Assembly (NCBI GenBank): GCA_964400735.1
Contig: CAYNVQ010000009.1
Location: 1 to 64,000, forward strand
Length of the DNA: 64,000 nucleotides
DNA from: CAYNVQ01 sp964400735
GTDB taxonomy: Bacteria; Acidobacteriota; Aminicenantia; Aminicenantales; Aminicenantaceae
Direction: 5' to 3'
Below, piece by piece: positions 23,758-33,034 of the stretch (within the stretch, counting starts at the first letter, position 1; each line of letters begins with the position of its first letter). The position numbers and the translations under genes were made by a program. The notes under the pieces are model-generated. The model saw only the letters and a program-made list of their open reading frames with translations, made no database searches and was not told the DNA's origin.

Positions 23758-26300
23758 AAGGATCAGTACTTGTGGTGGGGGCCGGTCCCGCAGGAATGCG
23801 GGCCACGATCGAACTAGTCCAACAGGGATTCAAGGTTTTTCTTGTAGAAGAAAAACCGACCATCGGCGGCAAGATGGCCCAGATCGATAAGATGTATCCA
23901 TCTAACGAGTGTTCGACCTGCACGATTCTGCCGCGTATGCTGGAACTGACCAGCAATCCCGACAATATCAAGATTTTCGCCTTTTCGGAGGTGACGGATA
24001 TCGAGGGAACCGCTGGAGATTTTAAAGTCAAAGTGACCAAAAAACCGAGGTATGTGGATCCCATTAAATGCACAGCTTGCACGGACTGTTTCCCAGTTTG
24101 CCCGGTAGGCGGCGTTCCCATGGAATTTAATTTTGGCCGGGGTGTCTCCAAAGCCATAACCTTTTATTCCCCCTTTCCGCCAAGAAAAGCAATCATCATT
24201 CCTGAAAAATGCGATTATTTGGTTAAAGGAAAGTGTGGAGATAAAGAGCAGCCCCCTTGCGTGATCGCCTGCAAGCCGGAAGCTATCGATTTCGATCAAA
24301 AACCTCAGGAGGTGGAATTGAATGTCGGCGCGGTCATCCTTGCCATGGGCATGGATGAGAGAACGACAGAGGCTTCGGATAGCTTCGGATACGGTCAAGT
24401 ACCCAACGTGCTCATGGCCATCGAATATGAAAGGCTGCTTTCAGGGCTCGGCCCGACTGGTGGTGTGGTGAAACGGGATGACGGAAAAGAACCCCAATCC
24501 GTTGCCTGGGTCGTCATCGATGACACTTCACCCGTTGCCTTCTTGACCGCCGTCGCAGAGGCATTGGGAACAGTGGAAAGAAATCCGGATGTTTCAACTT
24601 CCATTCTTTATACGGACTTGCACCTTACCAAAAATTCTCATGAAGAGTTTTATCAGAAGAGTAAAGAAAGCCCCATCCAATTCATCCAATCAAACTGCAA
24701 TTCTATCTCGGAAGGGAAGGATGGCAATGTTTCCTTATCTTATACAAAGGATGGAAAAGAAAATAGCCGGCTGGATGTTGAAATGGCGGTTCTCGCTGCG
24801 CCCAGAGCTCCGACTTCAAGCGCTAAGAAACTTGCCGAGAAAATAGGACTTACTCTGGATGATGTGGGATATTTCCAGAAAAAGTCGGGGGACTCTCACC
24901 CTCTCCGCACCGTTCGTGAGGGCATTTTTGTCTGCGGGAGCATCCAAGAGGCGAAAGGGATTGAAGATGCGATCGTCCAATCCTGCGCGGCAGCGGCAAA
25001 TGCCGGAGCCCTTCTGGCATCGGAAAGAAACACAGAAATCACATCCCCCCCGGAAAAGGAATTTCTCACCGTAAAATCAGATGATGAGCCGTCTGTGGCT
25101 GTGGTCATATGCCGTTGTGGGAAAAATATTGCAGGACTCCTGGATATCGACGAGCTGGCCGAATACAGTGAATCACTGCCTCATGTCAAACATGTCGAAC
25201 TGACTCCCTTTGGCTGCGATGGGATTAAGATCAAAGAGCTGCTCCAGAGTAAAAAGTACAATAGGCTAGTGTTGGGAGGATGCTCTCCGCGAACCCATGA
25301 GCCGCTCTTTCAGCTCCATACCGAAATGGGAGGACTGAATCCTTATCTCTTAGAGATCGTCAACCTGCGCAACCACTGCACTTGGGTGCACTCAAAGGAT
25401 CCGAAAAAGGCGACTGAAAAGGCAAAGACATTGATGAGGATGGGTGTCAATCGTGCTAATTTGCTCGAACCCTTAAACCCGATTCATGTTCCAGTCACAT
25501 CAAGCGGTCTGGTGGTGGGAGGGACACCGAGTGGGATTGCCTGTGCTTTGAAACTGGCTCAGATGGGATTTCAGGTTCATCTCGTCGAGAGCGAGAGTAG
25601 CTTGGATGAGGTCAATGGAAACAACAGCCCGCATATGAAAGCCCTTATAGAACAGCTTCAGGGGAACGAAAGCATAAAAGTGCACACAAACACACGAATA
25701 GCCGGAGTAGCGGGATTTATCGGAAATTACATGGCCTACCTGGCTAATTCAAGTTCAGATGGGGAGATCGAGATCGGCTCTATAGTCATCGCCACAAATG
25801 CCGATATGAAAGCCGATTCAGCCGAGAAAGACTACGAGAAGGATTTGATCCTCTCCAGAGATGAGAACAATTTCTTCATCGGAATGCTCGGCATCCTCAA
25901 TCCTTTGGATTTCAATACCGACGGCGTGTTTAAGTGCGGATCAGCGCGAGAGGAGATGGGCATTCTGGAGTCGATCATAGACGGAGAAGGGGCGGCCTCC
26001 CGTGTGGCCGGTATCATTTCGAAAAAGGAGTTGGTCAAAGCTCCCACTGTCTCGATCGTTGTGGATGAATGCTGCGATGGATGTGCCTACTGTATCGAGC
26101 CCTGTCCCGCTCAGGCGCTGACCCTGATCGAGTACAAACAGCATGACGGAAGCATCAAAAAGACCGTCGATTCCAACGAAGCGATCTGCAGAGGATGTGG
26201 AATCTGTATGGCAACCTGTCCCAAGAAAGGAATATACGTCAATCATTTCAGGCCTGAGTTCTTCACCACGATGATTCAATCTTTAAGGGAGGCAGAATAA
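23754..26300 (+). CDS. hdrA: HdrA-like iron-sulfur flavoprotein
   Basis: An 848-aa HdrA/QmoB-type protein. It begins with the FAD-binding VVGAGPAGMRATIELVQQG and the conserved YPSNECSTCTI, then a ferredoxin insert (CTACTDCFPVCP), further Cys (CDYLVKGKCGD, CVIACKPE), a middle HdrA domain (VVICRCGKNIAG, GGCSPRTHEPLF, NHCTWVHS), a second reduced FAD-like module and two C-terminal [4Fe-4S] motifs (CDGCAYCIEPCP and CRGCGICMATCP). The Cys cluster CVGSRD-YC-CC seen in the HdrA at 42386 is missing; that segment reads QSVAWVVIDDTSP. It should relay electrons from MvhD and a flavin to several FeS centres. It follows the small protein (4-nt overlap) and precedes mvhD by 1 nt. Confidence 0.92.
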   Translation: MKGSVLVVGAGPAGMRATIELVQQGFKVFLVEEKPTIGGKMAQIDKMYPSNECSTCTILPRMLELTSNPDNIKIFAFSEVTDIEGTAGDFKVKVTKKPRYVDPIKCTACTDCFPVCPVGGVPMEFNFGRGVSKAITFYSPFPPRKAIIIPEKCDYLVKGKCGDKEQPPCVIACKPEAIDFDQKPQEVELNVGAVILAMGMDERTTEASDSFGYGQVPNVLMAIEYERLLSGLGPTGGVVKRDDGKEPQSVAWVVIDDTSPVAFLTAVAEALGTVERNPDVSTSILYTDLHLTKNSHEEFYQKSKESPIQFIQSNCNSISEGKDGNVSLSYTKDGKENSRLDVEMAVLAAPRAPTSSAKKLAEKIGLTLDDVGYFQKKSGDSHPLRTVREGIFVCGSIQEAKGIEDAIVQSCAAAANAGALLASERNTEITSPPEKEFLTVKSDDEPSVAVVICRCGKNIAGLLDIDELAEYSESLPHVKHVELTPFGCDGIKIKELLQSKKYNRLVLGGCSPRTHEPLFQLHTEMGGLNPYLLEIVNLRNHCTWVHSKDPKKATEKAKTLMRMGVNRANLLEPLNPIHVPVTSSGLVVGGTPSGIACALKLAQMGFQVHLVESESSLDEVNGNNSPHMKALIEQLQGNESIKVHTNTRIAGVAGFIGNYMAYLANSSSDGEIEIGSIVIATNADMKADSAEKDYEKDLILSRDENNFFIGMLGILNPLDFNTDGVFKCGSAREEMGILESIIDGEGAASRVAGIISKKELVKAPTVSIVVDECCDGCAYCIEPCPAQALTLIEYKQHDGSIKKTVDSNEAICRGCGICMATCPKKGIYVNHFRPEFFTTMIQSLREAE

Positions 26301-26301
26301 G

Positions 26302-26721
26302 ATGTCTGAAAATTTTGAACCCATCATTCTTGCATTTTGCTGCAATTGGTGTTCCTATGCGGCCGTCGACGCAGCCGGCACGGCGCGGATACAATATCCA
26401 TCCAATGTCCACGTGATTCGCTGTATGTGCTCCGGAATGCTGCATCCGAATTTCATCATCGATGCACTTACTCAGGGACATGCCGATGGCGTCCTCGTCT
26501 GTGGGTGTCATCCAGGTGACTGTCACTATCAGGAAGGCAACAAAAGAGCAGAATCCCGGGCCGAAGCCATTACTCTCATGTTGGAGGATTTCGGACTGGA
26601 GGAGGAGCGTTTCAAACTGGAATGGATTTCTGCCTCAGAAGGACCCAGGTTTGCCAAAATTGCCGAAAAGATGACAAACACAATCAAGGAATTGGGACCG
26701 AATCCTTATCGCAGCGGATAA
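26302..26721 (+). CDS. mvhD: MvhD-type hydrogenase/Hdr delta iron-sulfur subunit
   Basis: A 139-aa [2Fe-2S] protein linking a [NiFe] hydrogenase or other dehydrogenase to HdrA. The signature cysteines are in LAFCCNWCSYAAVD (residues 12-16 area), VIRCMCSGM and CGCHPGDCHYQEGN. It starts 1 nt after hdrA. It ends the arsR-small protein-HdrA-MvhD unit. Two other MvhD paralogues are at 41973 and 53263. The partner of this copy is uncertain because no hydrogenase lies next to it; the nearest, at 30548, has no mvhD of its own. Confidence 0.95.
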   Translation: MSENFEPIILAFCCNWCSYAAVDAAGTARIQYPSNVHVIRCMCSGMLHPNFIIDALTQGHADGVLVCGCHPGDCHYQEGNKRAESRAEAITLMLEDFGLEEERFKLEWISASEGPRFAKIAEKMTNTIKELGPNPYRSG

Positions 26722-27454
26722 TTTTAGAGGGCTTCTAATAAAAATTTCTTGAAATTGTGTACTTCTTTCCCCAGAGTTCTAAAAAGACAATACAAGTACG
26801 CGGAAGGATGTAAATAGGTCTATTTTCTGCAATAAAGTATGTCAATATCTGACAGGCTAGCTTGGGTAGCCAAGAAAAATTCGCAACGAACTCCTCTAGA
26901 AAAAGATATTCTCTAAACTACCCTCGTGAGATCCAAATATAAATTAAAAAAAATTTGGGCTAATTACAGGGGGTTTAAACCTCGGAGGCAGTAGGAACCT
27001 CTTTTATCGCCTTCATCCTGATCAGATGCCTCTGTCGTGTCAAAAGGTCGCTTCCTTAAAAGCAAAAGGCGAAAAAAAGAAGGGGGGCTGGCTGTAGGGA
27101 CTGTTCAATGCAGGAGCTTTAGAAGGGGAAATACGATTTTGCCCAGCCAGCAAACAAAACCGTTTTTTTCTTAATAACGTCCGTTTTTTAAAAAAAAATA
27201 AAGATAAGATGAATTTTCTGTTAAAAATCGCTTCCCGATCCGATTGGATCGAAAACATCCCCAATGCTCTCCTCCCTCGATCAGGCACTCAGAGAAGCTT
27301 ACCACCCCCAGAGGCGAGAAAAGCCACAAAAATATCACCTCTTGATTCACCTTCAAGAGGGATTGTCATCTATTCCTCATTGTCTCAGAATGAAGCCGCG
27401 GGAGAAAAACATGGGCCGTTTTCTATCAAACAGGAAGAAAACGAATTCAGGACA
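26722..27454. other. Intergenic region after mvhD
   Basis: I see no gene or good promoter. There is an AT-rich palindrome AATTTCTTGAAATT near 26748 and a small hairpin GGCTA...TAGCC near 26862. An open frame continuous with the downstream HD-GYP gene runs from 27209, but its 82 residues are not conserved in character and precede the usual receiver start, so I leave them out. Confidence 0.35.
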
Positions 27455-28828
27455 ATGAGAAAGACAAAGATTTTGATCGTCGAAGACGAGAGCATCGTCG
27501 CCCGTGATATACGAAACATGCTGGTCGGTCTGGGATACGAGGTAGCCGCTGTCGTTCCCGGAGCCTCGGCAGCGGTCCAAAAAGCCCAAGAAATGAAACC
27601 CGATCTCGTGCTCATGGATGTGATGCTTCAGGGAGAAACCACAGGAGTCGAAGCCGCCGAAAAGATATACAACCGCTTCAATATACCGGTCGTCTACCTC
27701 ACAGCCTATGCTGATTCTTCAACGGTTCAGCACGCAAAAAAAACCGAACCTTTCGGCTATATCATCAAGCCTTTCGAAGAAAGAGAGCTCCAGACGACGA
27801 TTGAAATCGCTCTTTACAAGTACCAGATGCAGATGCAGCTCAAGGATAGGGAACGTTGGCTGTCCACCATCCTGAAAAGCATCGGAGATGGAGTGATTGC
27901 GACCAACCAAGATGGTTTGATCACATTCATGAATCCTCTTGCCGAATCCCTAACCGGTTGGAGACTGGAACAAGCCCTGAACAGTCCTCTTGGTAACATA
28001 TTTAAAGTCATGAATGAGAAGCCGGGCAAGCTGCAGAAGATTTCGGTTAAAAAAATTTTGAAGGCCGAGGAATCCACACTTTCGGATGAAACCGTTCTCG
28101 TCTCCAAAGAAAACAAAAATACACCTATCGACTTCCGCTTGGAACCGATTAGGGATGACGGAGGCAAAGTTTCAGGGGTTGTGCTGGCCTTTACTGATAT
28201 CACGCCTCGAAAGAAGGCTGAAGAGGACCTAAAAAAAAGCTTCCGACAGCAAAAGATCGCTATGGAAGGGACGGTGAGGGCAATCGCCACCACCATCGAG
28301 ACGCGAGATCCGTACACAGCCGGTCACCAAAGACGGGTGACCAAACTCGCCTGCTCCATCGGGGAGGAGATGGGCCTTTCCCGAGATAAGATAGAAGGAC
28401 TGAGAATGTCCGGCGAACTGCATGATATAGGAAAGATCCACGTGCCTGCTGAAATCCTCAGCAAGCCTGGGCAAATTTCAGAAGCGGAATACAACATCAT
28501 AAAAACTCATCCTCAGGTCGGGCATGACATTCTAAAAACCATCGAATTTCCCTGGCCGGTGGCGACAATCGTTCTTCAGCATCACGAACGGATGGATGGA
28601 AGCGGCTACCCATTGGGACTCAAAGGCAAGGATATTCTGCTTGAAGCCAGAATTCTGGCTGTATCTGACGTTATCGAAGCTATGGCGACCCATAGACCCT
28701 ACAGGCCGGCTCTCAGTATCGAGGAAGCATTGAAAGAAATTTCAAGAAATAAAGGGAAACTCTACGATTCGAAAGTGGTTGAAGCCTGCCTGAAAATCTT
28801 CCTAGAAAAAAAATTCAAATTGGAGTGA
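27455..28828 (+). CDS. Response regulator with receiver, PAS and HD-GYP domains
   Basis: A 457-aa protein. A CheY-like receiver (ILIVEDESIVARD; phospho-acceptor Asp in VLMDVML; KPF near its end) is followed by a PAS domain (STILKSIGDGVIATNQDG to FTDITPRKKAEEDL) and a C-terminal HD-GYP phosphodiesterase domain with HDIGKIHVP and HHERMDGSGYP intact. The output should hydrolyse cyclic-di-GMP or a related dinucleotide. The ATG at 27455 begins directly before the first receiver strand and has CAGGA upstream. No cognate kinase lies beside it, so it is an orphan regulator. Confidence 0.92.
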   Translation: MRKTKILIVEDESIVARDIRNMLVGLGYEVAAVVPGASAAVQKAQEMKPDLVLMDVMLQGETTGVEAAEKIYNRFNIPVVYLTAYADSSTVQHAKKTEPFGYIIKPFEERELQTTIEIALYKYQMQMQLKDRERWLSTILKSIGDGVIATNQDGLITFMNPLAESLTGWRLEQALNSPLGNIFKVMNEKPGKLQKISVKKILKAEESTLSDETVLVSKENKNTPIDFRLEPIRDDGGKVSGVVLAFTDITPRKKAEEDLKKSFRQQKIAMEGTVRAIATTIETRDPYTAGHQRRVTKLACSIGEEMGLSRDKIEGLRMSGELHDIGKIHVPAEILSKPGQISEAEYNIIKTHPQVGHDILKTIEFPWPVATIVLQHHERMDGSGYPLGLKGKDILLEARILAVSDVIEAMATHRPYRPALSIEEALKEISRNKGKLYDSKVVEACLKIFLEKKFKLE

Positions 28829-28913
28829 AATCTTATTCATTATGCTTTAAAATATGATTTCATCCCCTTGAATCTTGGCGATTATCTATTCCGATCCGGA
28901 AAGGGAAAAGGTA

Positions 28914-29144
28914 ATGAAAATCAATCCGGTTATCTGGTTAGCGGCTTCGATTATTGCCTGTCTGGGGGGACTTGTTGCATTTGTATTCTTGTTTGTCTTG
29001 GATTTCAACGTCTACTGGCTCATACTCTCGCCGATTATTATCGCCATTTATGAAAGCCCTGCGGCCTACTTTTTCTGGATGTATAAGAAAACCAGGTCAG
29101 TAAGTACGAAATCGGATAATGGAAGCGCCCCCGACGGGATTTGA
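28914..29144 (+). CDS. Small hypothetical membrane protein
   Basis: A 76-aa protein with two predicted transmembrane helices (IWLAASIIACLGGLVAF and VYWLILSPIIIAIY) and a short charged tail. I do not recognise it. The ATG at 28914 follows AAAGG; an ATG-like start at 28875 is possible. The last seven codons run into the tRNA-Glu gene on the other strand, which makes the exact end or even the gene doubtful. Confidence 0.45.
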   Translation: MKINPVIWLAASIIACLGGLVAFVFLFVLDFNVYWLILSPIIIAIYESPAAYFFWMYKKTRSVSTKSDNGSAPDGI

Positions 29145-29200
29145 ACCCGTGTTGCCGCCTTGAAAGGGCGATGTCCTTGACCAGGCTAGACGACAGGGGC
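29126..29200 (-). tRNA. tRNA-Glu (anticodon UUC)
   Basis: A 75-nt cloverleaf on the minus strand without encoded CCA. The acceptor is GCCCCTG / CGGGGGC with discriminator G, the D arm GTCTAGCCTGGTCAAGGAC, the anticodon loop CTTTCAA (TTC) and the T arm ACGGGTTCAAATCCCGT. It lies 10 nt downstream of tRNA-Lys on the same strand. Confidence 0.96.
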
Positions 29201-29210
29201 GCGAGGGTAG

Positions 29211-29282
29211 TGAGCCGTGCTGGACTCGAACCAGCGACACCCGGCTTAAAAGGCCGGTGCTCTCCCTCTGAGCTAACGGCCC
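29211..29282 (-). tRNA. tRNA-Lys (anticodon UUU)
   Basis: A 72-nt cloverleaf without encoded CCA. The acceptor is GGGCCGT / ACGGCTC with discriminator A, the anticodon arm CCGGC-CTTTTAA-GCCGG (TTT) and the T arm GCTGG-TTCGAGT-CCAGC. It is transcribed with tRNA-Glu from the promoter at 29301-29329. Confidence 0.97.
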
Positions 29283-29300
29283 TTCCTGAATGAAGTTGTA

Positions 29301-29329
29301 TTTATAAAGGAAAATAAGCAAAGAGTCAA
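29301..29329 (-). promoter_or_regulatory. Promoter of the tRNA-Lys/tRNA-Glu pair
   Basis: On the minus strand TTGACT (29329-29324), a 17-nt spacer and TATAAA (29306-29301), 18 nt ahead of tRNA-Lys. The -35 touches the 3' end of the upstream lipoprotein gene. Confidence 0.8.
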
Positions 29330-29331
29330 TA

Positions 29332-30024
29332 TCAGCCTAGCGGCTCGATCTTGACGATGATCCATCTTCCCCGATGAGGTAAATTCAAGGTCTCATCCAT
29401 TAGGATGTATCTTCTCAAATAAAAACGGTAGTCCTTTGCTCCATCTTGGCCTGTCGCCCTCACGTCGACTTCCATGGAATAAACATCCCCCGTCAGATCC
29501 CGAGTATTGGGAAGGTTTCCGGCCCCAAGGGAAAATTCGGCTATTTCCTCTTCTTTACGGGCTTCGGCCACAGCATCGTTGTACTCTTTTTGCATTTGGC
29601 TGTGACGTTCACGTTCTTCATCGTAAGCAGCTTGAGCCTCATCTACCCCCCTCTGGGCTGCTCTTCTTGCCGCAGCTGTCCTTGCATTTTTCTGTTTCTC
29701 TTTGGCTTCATACAGAGCGTCTTCCAAATCGAGAGTCGGTCCCACATGGTCCTCCAGCTCCTTTTTCAATTCCTTTTCTTTTTTATCCATCTCGGGCAGT
29801 TGGGCCGGAGTGATTTCTTCCTCTGTCGCATTGATGATTTCCCAGCCGTTTTGCGCATCGATGGAAATAGGCTCAATAGCCATTGTCGATAGGGTTGTTC
29901 TGTCGTTTAATGTTAGCGCACTAAAATATCTTTTTAACAGGCCTTCTTCGGGTCTTGAGGAACAGCTGTTTAAAACGCTTAAAAGAAGAATTATTCCCAT
30001 AACGGAAAAAATTTTTCGATGCAT
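29332..30024 (-). CDS. Putative lipoprotein with a coiled-coil domain
   Basis: A 230-aa exported protein. The signal MHRKIFSVMGIILLLSVLNSC ends in a lipobox-like LNSC, so it is probably lipid-anchored at the Cys. The mature part contains a Glu/Lys/Ala-rich coiled coil (about residues 75-160) and a C-terminal beta-rich region (VYSMEVDVRAT, DYRFYLRRYIL, GRWIIVKIEPL). The ATG at 30024 follows AGGAGG on the minus strand. I do not recognise the family; it could be an envelope accessory lipoprotein. Confidence 0.82.
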   Translation of the reverse strand: MHRKIFSVMGIILLLSVLNSCSSRPEEGLLKRYFSALTLNDRTTLSTMAIEPISIDAQNGWEIINATEEEITPAQLPEMDKKEKELKKELEDHVGPTLDLEDALYEAKEKQKNARTAAARRAAQRGVDEAQAAYDEERERHSQMQKEYNDAVAEARKEEEIAEFSLGAGNLPNTRDLTGDVYSMEVDVRATGQDGAKDYRFYLRRYILMDETLNLPHRGRWIIVKIEPLG

Positions 30025-30547
30025 CCTTCCTCCTTTTTTTCGAAGATGTTTTAGTTTTTCCAATTTTACTTTTTTTTTTTGCCAAAAAGCAAGCCTAAAA
30101 AAGGATGAATTTCAAATATTTTCTTCGAACCAAGCAGATAGCGGGAACTCCCTCCTTTCCGCTATAAAGCCATGTTTTATGGCCTTTCAAAAGCCGAAGG
30201 AACATTTTTTCCATTCCTGAACCTTCTGAGATACAGAGGGAAGCCAGCCGTGTTTATGTATCGTGTAAACGTAATCCCGGTTGAACATGCGGCCCAATGG
30301 CTAAAAAAAATTTTTTATTTATTGTTGACAAGGGAGAATTTTATCCATAGAATTTAATGTAATTATAGGATATTCAATATATTACCTATAGTTTTAATAG
30401 GTTTACAACCAATGCCGAATCACTGAAGCCCCCAGAAGATATTCGGTCCACATATCTTATAATTACTTGCAAATACCAGGTGTTATTCTCTCTATGAAGC
30501 CACTTGGTAGCACATATATTGCTTATAATTCTATTAAGGAGGTGAAA
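30025..30547. promoter_or_regulatory. Regulatory region upstream of [NiFe] hydrogenase 1
   Basis: No gene is visible. TGTAATTATAGGA at 30358-30370 and CTTATAATTAC at 30456-30466 are inverted half-sites matching the pair at 51749-51786 ahead of hypB and the Hdr-Nuo operon. Another partial copy, CTTATAATTC, is at 30522-30531. Each contains TATAAT on one strand and could therefore also be a -10 box; no TTGACA lies at the right distance, so an activator may be needed. AAGGAGGTGA at 30537-30546 serves the hydrogenase gene. Confidence 0.5.
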
Positions 30548-31474
30548 ATGGCTGTTAGATTAGCAGAAGAATGGTTTACCATCTGTGCAGGATGTGAAGT
30601 AACGATCCTTGACATTGGCGAGCCACTTCTCGACATTTTATCCAAGCTTGAGATTGTCCATATGCCGGTCTTGATGGACCATAAAATGTGGGGACAGAAA
30701 GGCGACCAACCTGGCCCAGAAATTCCCGAGGCCGATGTGGGAATTATTTCCGGAGGAATCCGCACAGATGAGAACAAAGAAATCGCTGAGGAGATGCGGA
30801 AAAAGTGCAAGACTCTTATTGCTCTGGGCTCCTGTGCCTGTTATGGCGGTGTCCCCGCTCTGGCCAATCAATTTATGGCGCATGAAATTTACGACAAGGT
30901 TTTTCGAGATAGCATCTCCACTGACTCGGCCGATACTCCTAATCAAGGAGTGTCCCCCTTTACGGACAGAATCTACGCTTTGCATGAAGTGGTAAACGTT
31001 GACCTCAAGCTGCCCGGTTGTCCGACAACACCCGACATGGTTGCAGAAGCGCTCACTGCGCTCTTGGAAGGAAGGGAAATCAACTTGCCGACGAAGAGTG
31101 TATGCGATGAATGCCCCACAATAAGGGAGAAGAAAGCTGTTGCAAATTTGAGAAGGCCGCTTGAATCGGTAGACTTTGAACCCGGGAAACCTCTGGATAC
31201 CGTACGGTGTTTTATGGAGCAAGGTTTCCTGTGCAACGGTCCTGCAACGAGAGCAGGCTGTGGTGGAGCTGAGAAAACACCAAGATGTATAAAAGCCTAT
31301 ATGCCCTGCCGTGGATGTTTCGGTCCTCTTTCAGATACGGCCAATCCGATGGTCGATATGATGGGCGCCCTGTCCACTATTGGTCTTGATGTCAAACAAA
31401 TACCAGACCGCGCCGCGACCTTCAACAGATTTGCCGGGGCTGGTCGTTTGCGGCCTCTTCCAAAAAGGAGTTAA
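30548..31474 (+). CDS. mvhG: [NiFe] hydrogenase small subunit (MvhG-like), hydrogenase 1
   Basis: A 308-aa cytoplasmic small subunit of a group 3 (F420-non-reducing/Mvh-like) hydrogenase, without a Tat signal. It carries the proximal cluster motif ICAGCEVTILD, GSCACYGGVPALA, PGCPTTPD and the C-terminal cysteines RAGCGG, RCIKAYMPCRGCFGP. The start at 30548 follows a perfect AAGGAGG site, while an ATG-like start at 30467 would lie inside the regulatory half-sites. It is 3 nt from the large-subunit gene. No mvhD adjoins, so its electron outlet must be one of the MvhD proteins elsewhere. Confidence 0.94.
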   Translation: MAVRLAEEWFTICAGCEVTILDIGEPLLDILSKLEIVHMPVLMDHKMWGQKGDQPGPEIPEADVGIISGGIRTDENKEIAEEMRKKCKTLIALGSCACYGGVPALANQFMAHEIYDKVFRDSISTDSADTPNQGVSPFTDRIYALHEVVNVDLKLPGCPTTPDMVAEALTALLEGREINLPTKSVCDECPTIREKKAVANLRRPLESVDFEPGKPLDTVRCFMEQGFLCNGPATRAGCGGAEKTPRCIKAYMPCRGCFGPLSDTANPMVDMMGALSTIGLDVKQIPDRAATFNRFAGAGRLRPLPKRS

Positions 31475-31477
31475 ATC

Positions 31478-32929
31478 ATGGGAAAAACATTAACAATTCA
31501 ACCTGTTACGAGAATAGAGGGCCATGCTCGGATAACTATCCAGCTCGATGACGCTGGAAATGTAAGCGACACTCAATTTAATGTCCTCGAATTAAGAGGC
31601 TTCGAGAAGTTCTGTATCGGCAAACCCGTTGAAGAAATGCCCAGAATCACCACCCGGATATGCGGGGTTTGTCCCTGGTCTCATCATAATGCTTCCGCTA
31701 AGACAACCGATGCAATTTTCGGAGTCGATCCGCCTTCCGCTGGAAAAAAGCTGAGAGAGCTTTGCAACAGTATTGCCTACATGGAGGAACATATCCTCCA
31801 CTTCTATTTCCTAGCTGGCGCAGATTTTGTGCTCGGACCTGGTGCTGATTATTCAGTCAGAAATGTTATCGGAATTCTGGCTGAAGCGCCAGATATCGCC
31901 AGAAAAGTGGTCCGTGTCAGACACATGGCAGCCCATATGCTGGAGATGATTGCTGGGAAAGCCATCCATCCCGCGGCAGCTGTTCCAGGAGGATTCAGCC
32001 GTCCTTTGCTCGAAACAGAGAGACAAGAATTGAGGAAGATGGCGGATGAGTGTTTAGAGCTGGCCAAATTCTCCATATCCTTCGCCAAAGAGAAGCTCTT
32101 CCCCAAGTATATGGATGTCGTTAAGTCTTTGGGTGTGATCAACACAGGATTTTTAGGAACCGTGAAGGATGATGGTTCTATGGATCTGTATGACGGAAAG
32201 CTGAGAATGATGAATGCCGACGGTTCCTATGAAGATTTCAAGTACGAGGAGTACACAGACTATATCCGCGAGCATGTCGAACCCTGGAGTTATCTGAAAT
32301 TCCCCTATATGAAGAAAGCCGGTGAATTTTCTATGGATCTGGATAATCCAAATGGAATCTATCGCACCAATACATTAGCCAGGATGAATGTCTGTGATAA
32401 GATCGACACACCCTTAGCTCAAGCTGAACTGGAGGAATTCAGAGAAAAATTCGGCCGCCCGGCCCAGCCGACTCTGCTCTATCACTGGGCAAGGTTGATC
32501 GAGCTGCTCTATAATGCAGAAAATACGATTCGGCTCCTTGATGATCCCGAGATTACGAGCACGGATATAAGAAAGAAAGTCGAGCCGAGAGCTGCCAGAG
32601 GTATCAGCAGTGTGGAAGCGCCCCGAGGAACACTGATCCATGACTACGAAACAGATGAGAATGGCCTGGTGACAAATGTCAACCTGATCGTCGGCACCAC
32701 GCACAACAATGCACCCATGAATATGTCTGTGAAAAGCGCGGCCAAAGCTCTGATCAAAGACGGCAAATATGATGAGGAAATCCTGAACACGATCGAGATG
32801 ATGATCCGGGCTCATGATCCGTGTCTCTCGTGCTCAACTCACAGGTTGGATGGGAAACTCGGTGTGAAAATCGATATCATTGATCCTGAAGGAAATCATT
32901 TAGCTACTTTCTCCAATCTTCAAAGATAG
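31478..32929 (+). CDS. mvhA: [NiFe] hydrogenase large subunit (MvhA-like), hydrogenase 1
   Basis: A 483-aa catalytic subunit. Nickel ligands are RICGVCPWSHHNA (Cys62, Cys65) and DPCLSCSTH (Cys449, Cys452, with His455). Twenty-eight residues follow His455; the protease encoded at 33035 would remove this tail on maturation. The sequence features and the neighbouring small subunit fit group 3c, cytoplasmic bidirectional or H2-uptake enzymes working with HdrA. A weak terminator follows at 32938. Confidence 0.96.
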   Translation: MGKTLTIQPVTRIEGHARITIQLDDAGNVSDTQFNVLELRGFEKFCIGKPVEEMPRITTRICGVCPWSHHNASAKTTDAIFGVDPPSAGKKLRELCNSIAYMEEHILHFYFLAGADFVLGPGADYSVRNVIGILAEAPDIARKVVRVRHMAAHMLEMIAGKAIHPAAAVPGGFSRPLLETERQELRKMADECLELAKFSISFAKEKLFPKYMDVVKSLGVINTGFLGTVKDDGSMDLYDGKLRMMNADGSYEDFKYEEYTDYIREHVEPWSYLKFPYMKKAGEFSMDLDNPNGIYRTNTLARMNVCDKIDTPLAQAELEEFREKFGRPAQPTLLYHWARLIELLYNAENTIRLLDDPEITSTDIRKKVEPRAARGISSVEAPRGTLIHDYETDENGLVTNVNLIVGTTHNNAPMNMSVKSAAKALIKDGKYDEEILNTIEMMIRAHDPCLSCSTHRLDGKLGVKIDIIDPEGNHLATFSNLQR

Positions 32930-32937
32930 ACCTGACT

Positions 32938-32966
32938 GCTCAAGATCCTTATTGAGCGCCTATTTT
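32938..32966 (+). terminator. Possible terminator after hydrogenase 1
   Basis: GCTCAA (32938-32943) / TTGAGC (32952-32957) with an 8-nt loop, then GCCTATTTTT. The 6-bp stem is modest, so partial read-through into the protease gene is likely. Confidence 0.4.
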
Positions 32967-33034
32967 TAATGGGGATTAAGCTGCCTCAATTGCGGTGCAC
33001 TTTCAGAAGCAGAGGTTGATTTTCCGGACTAAAA

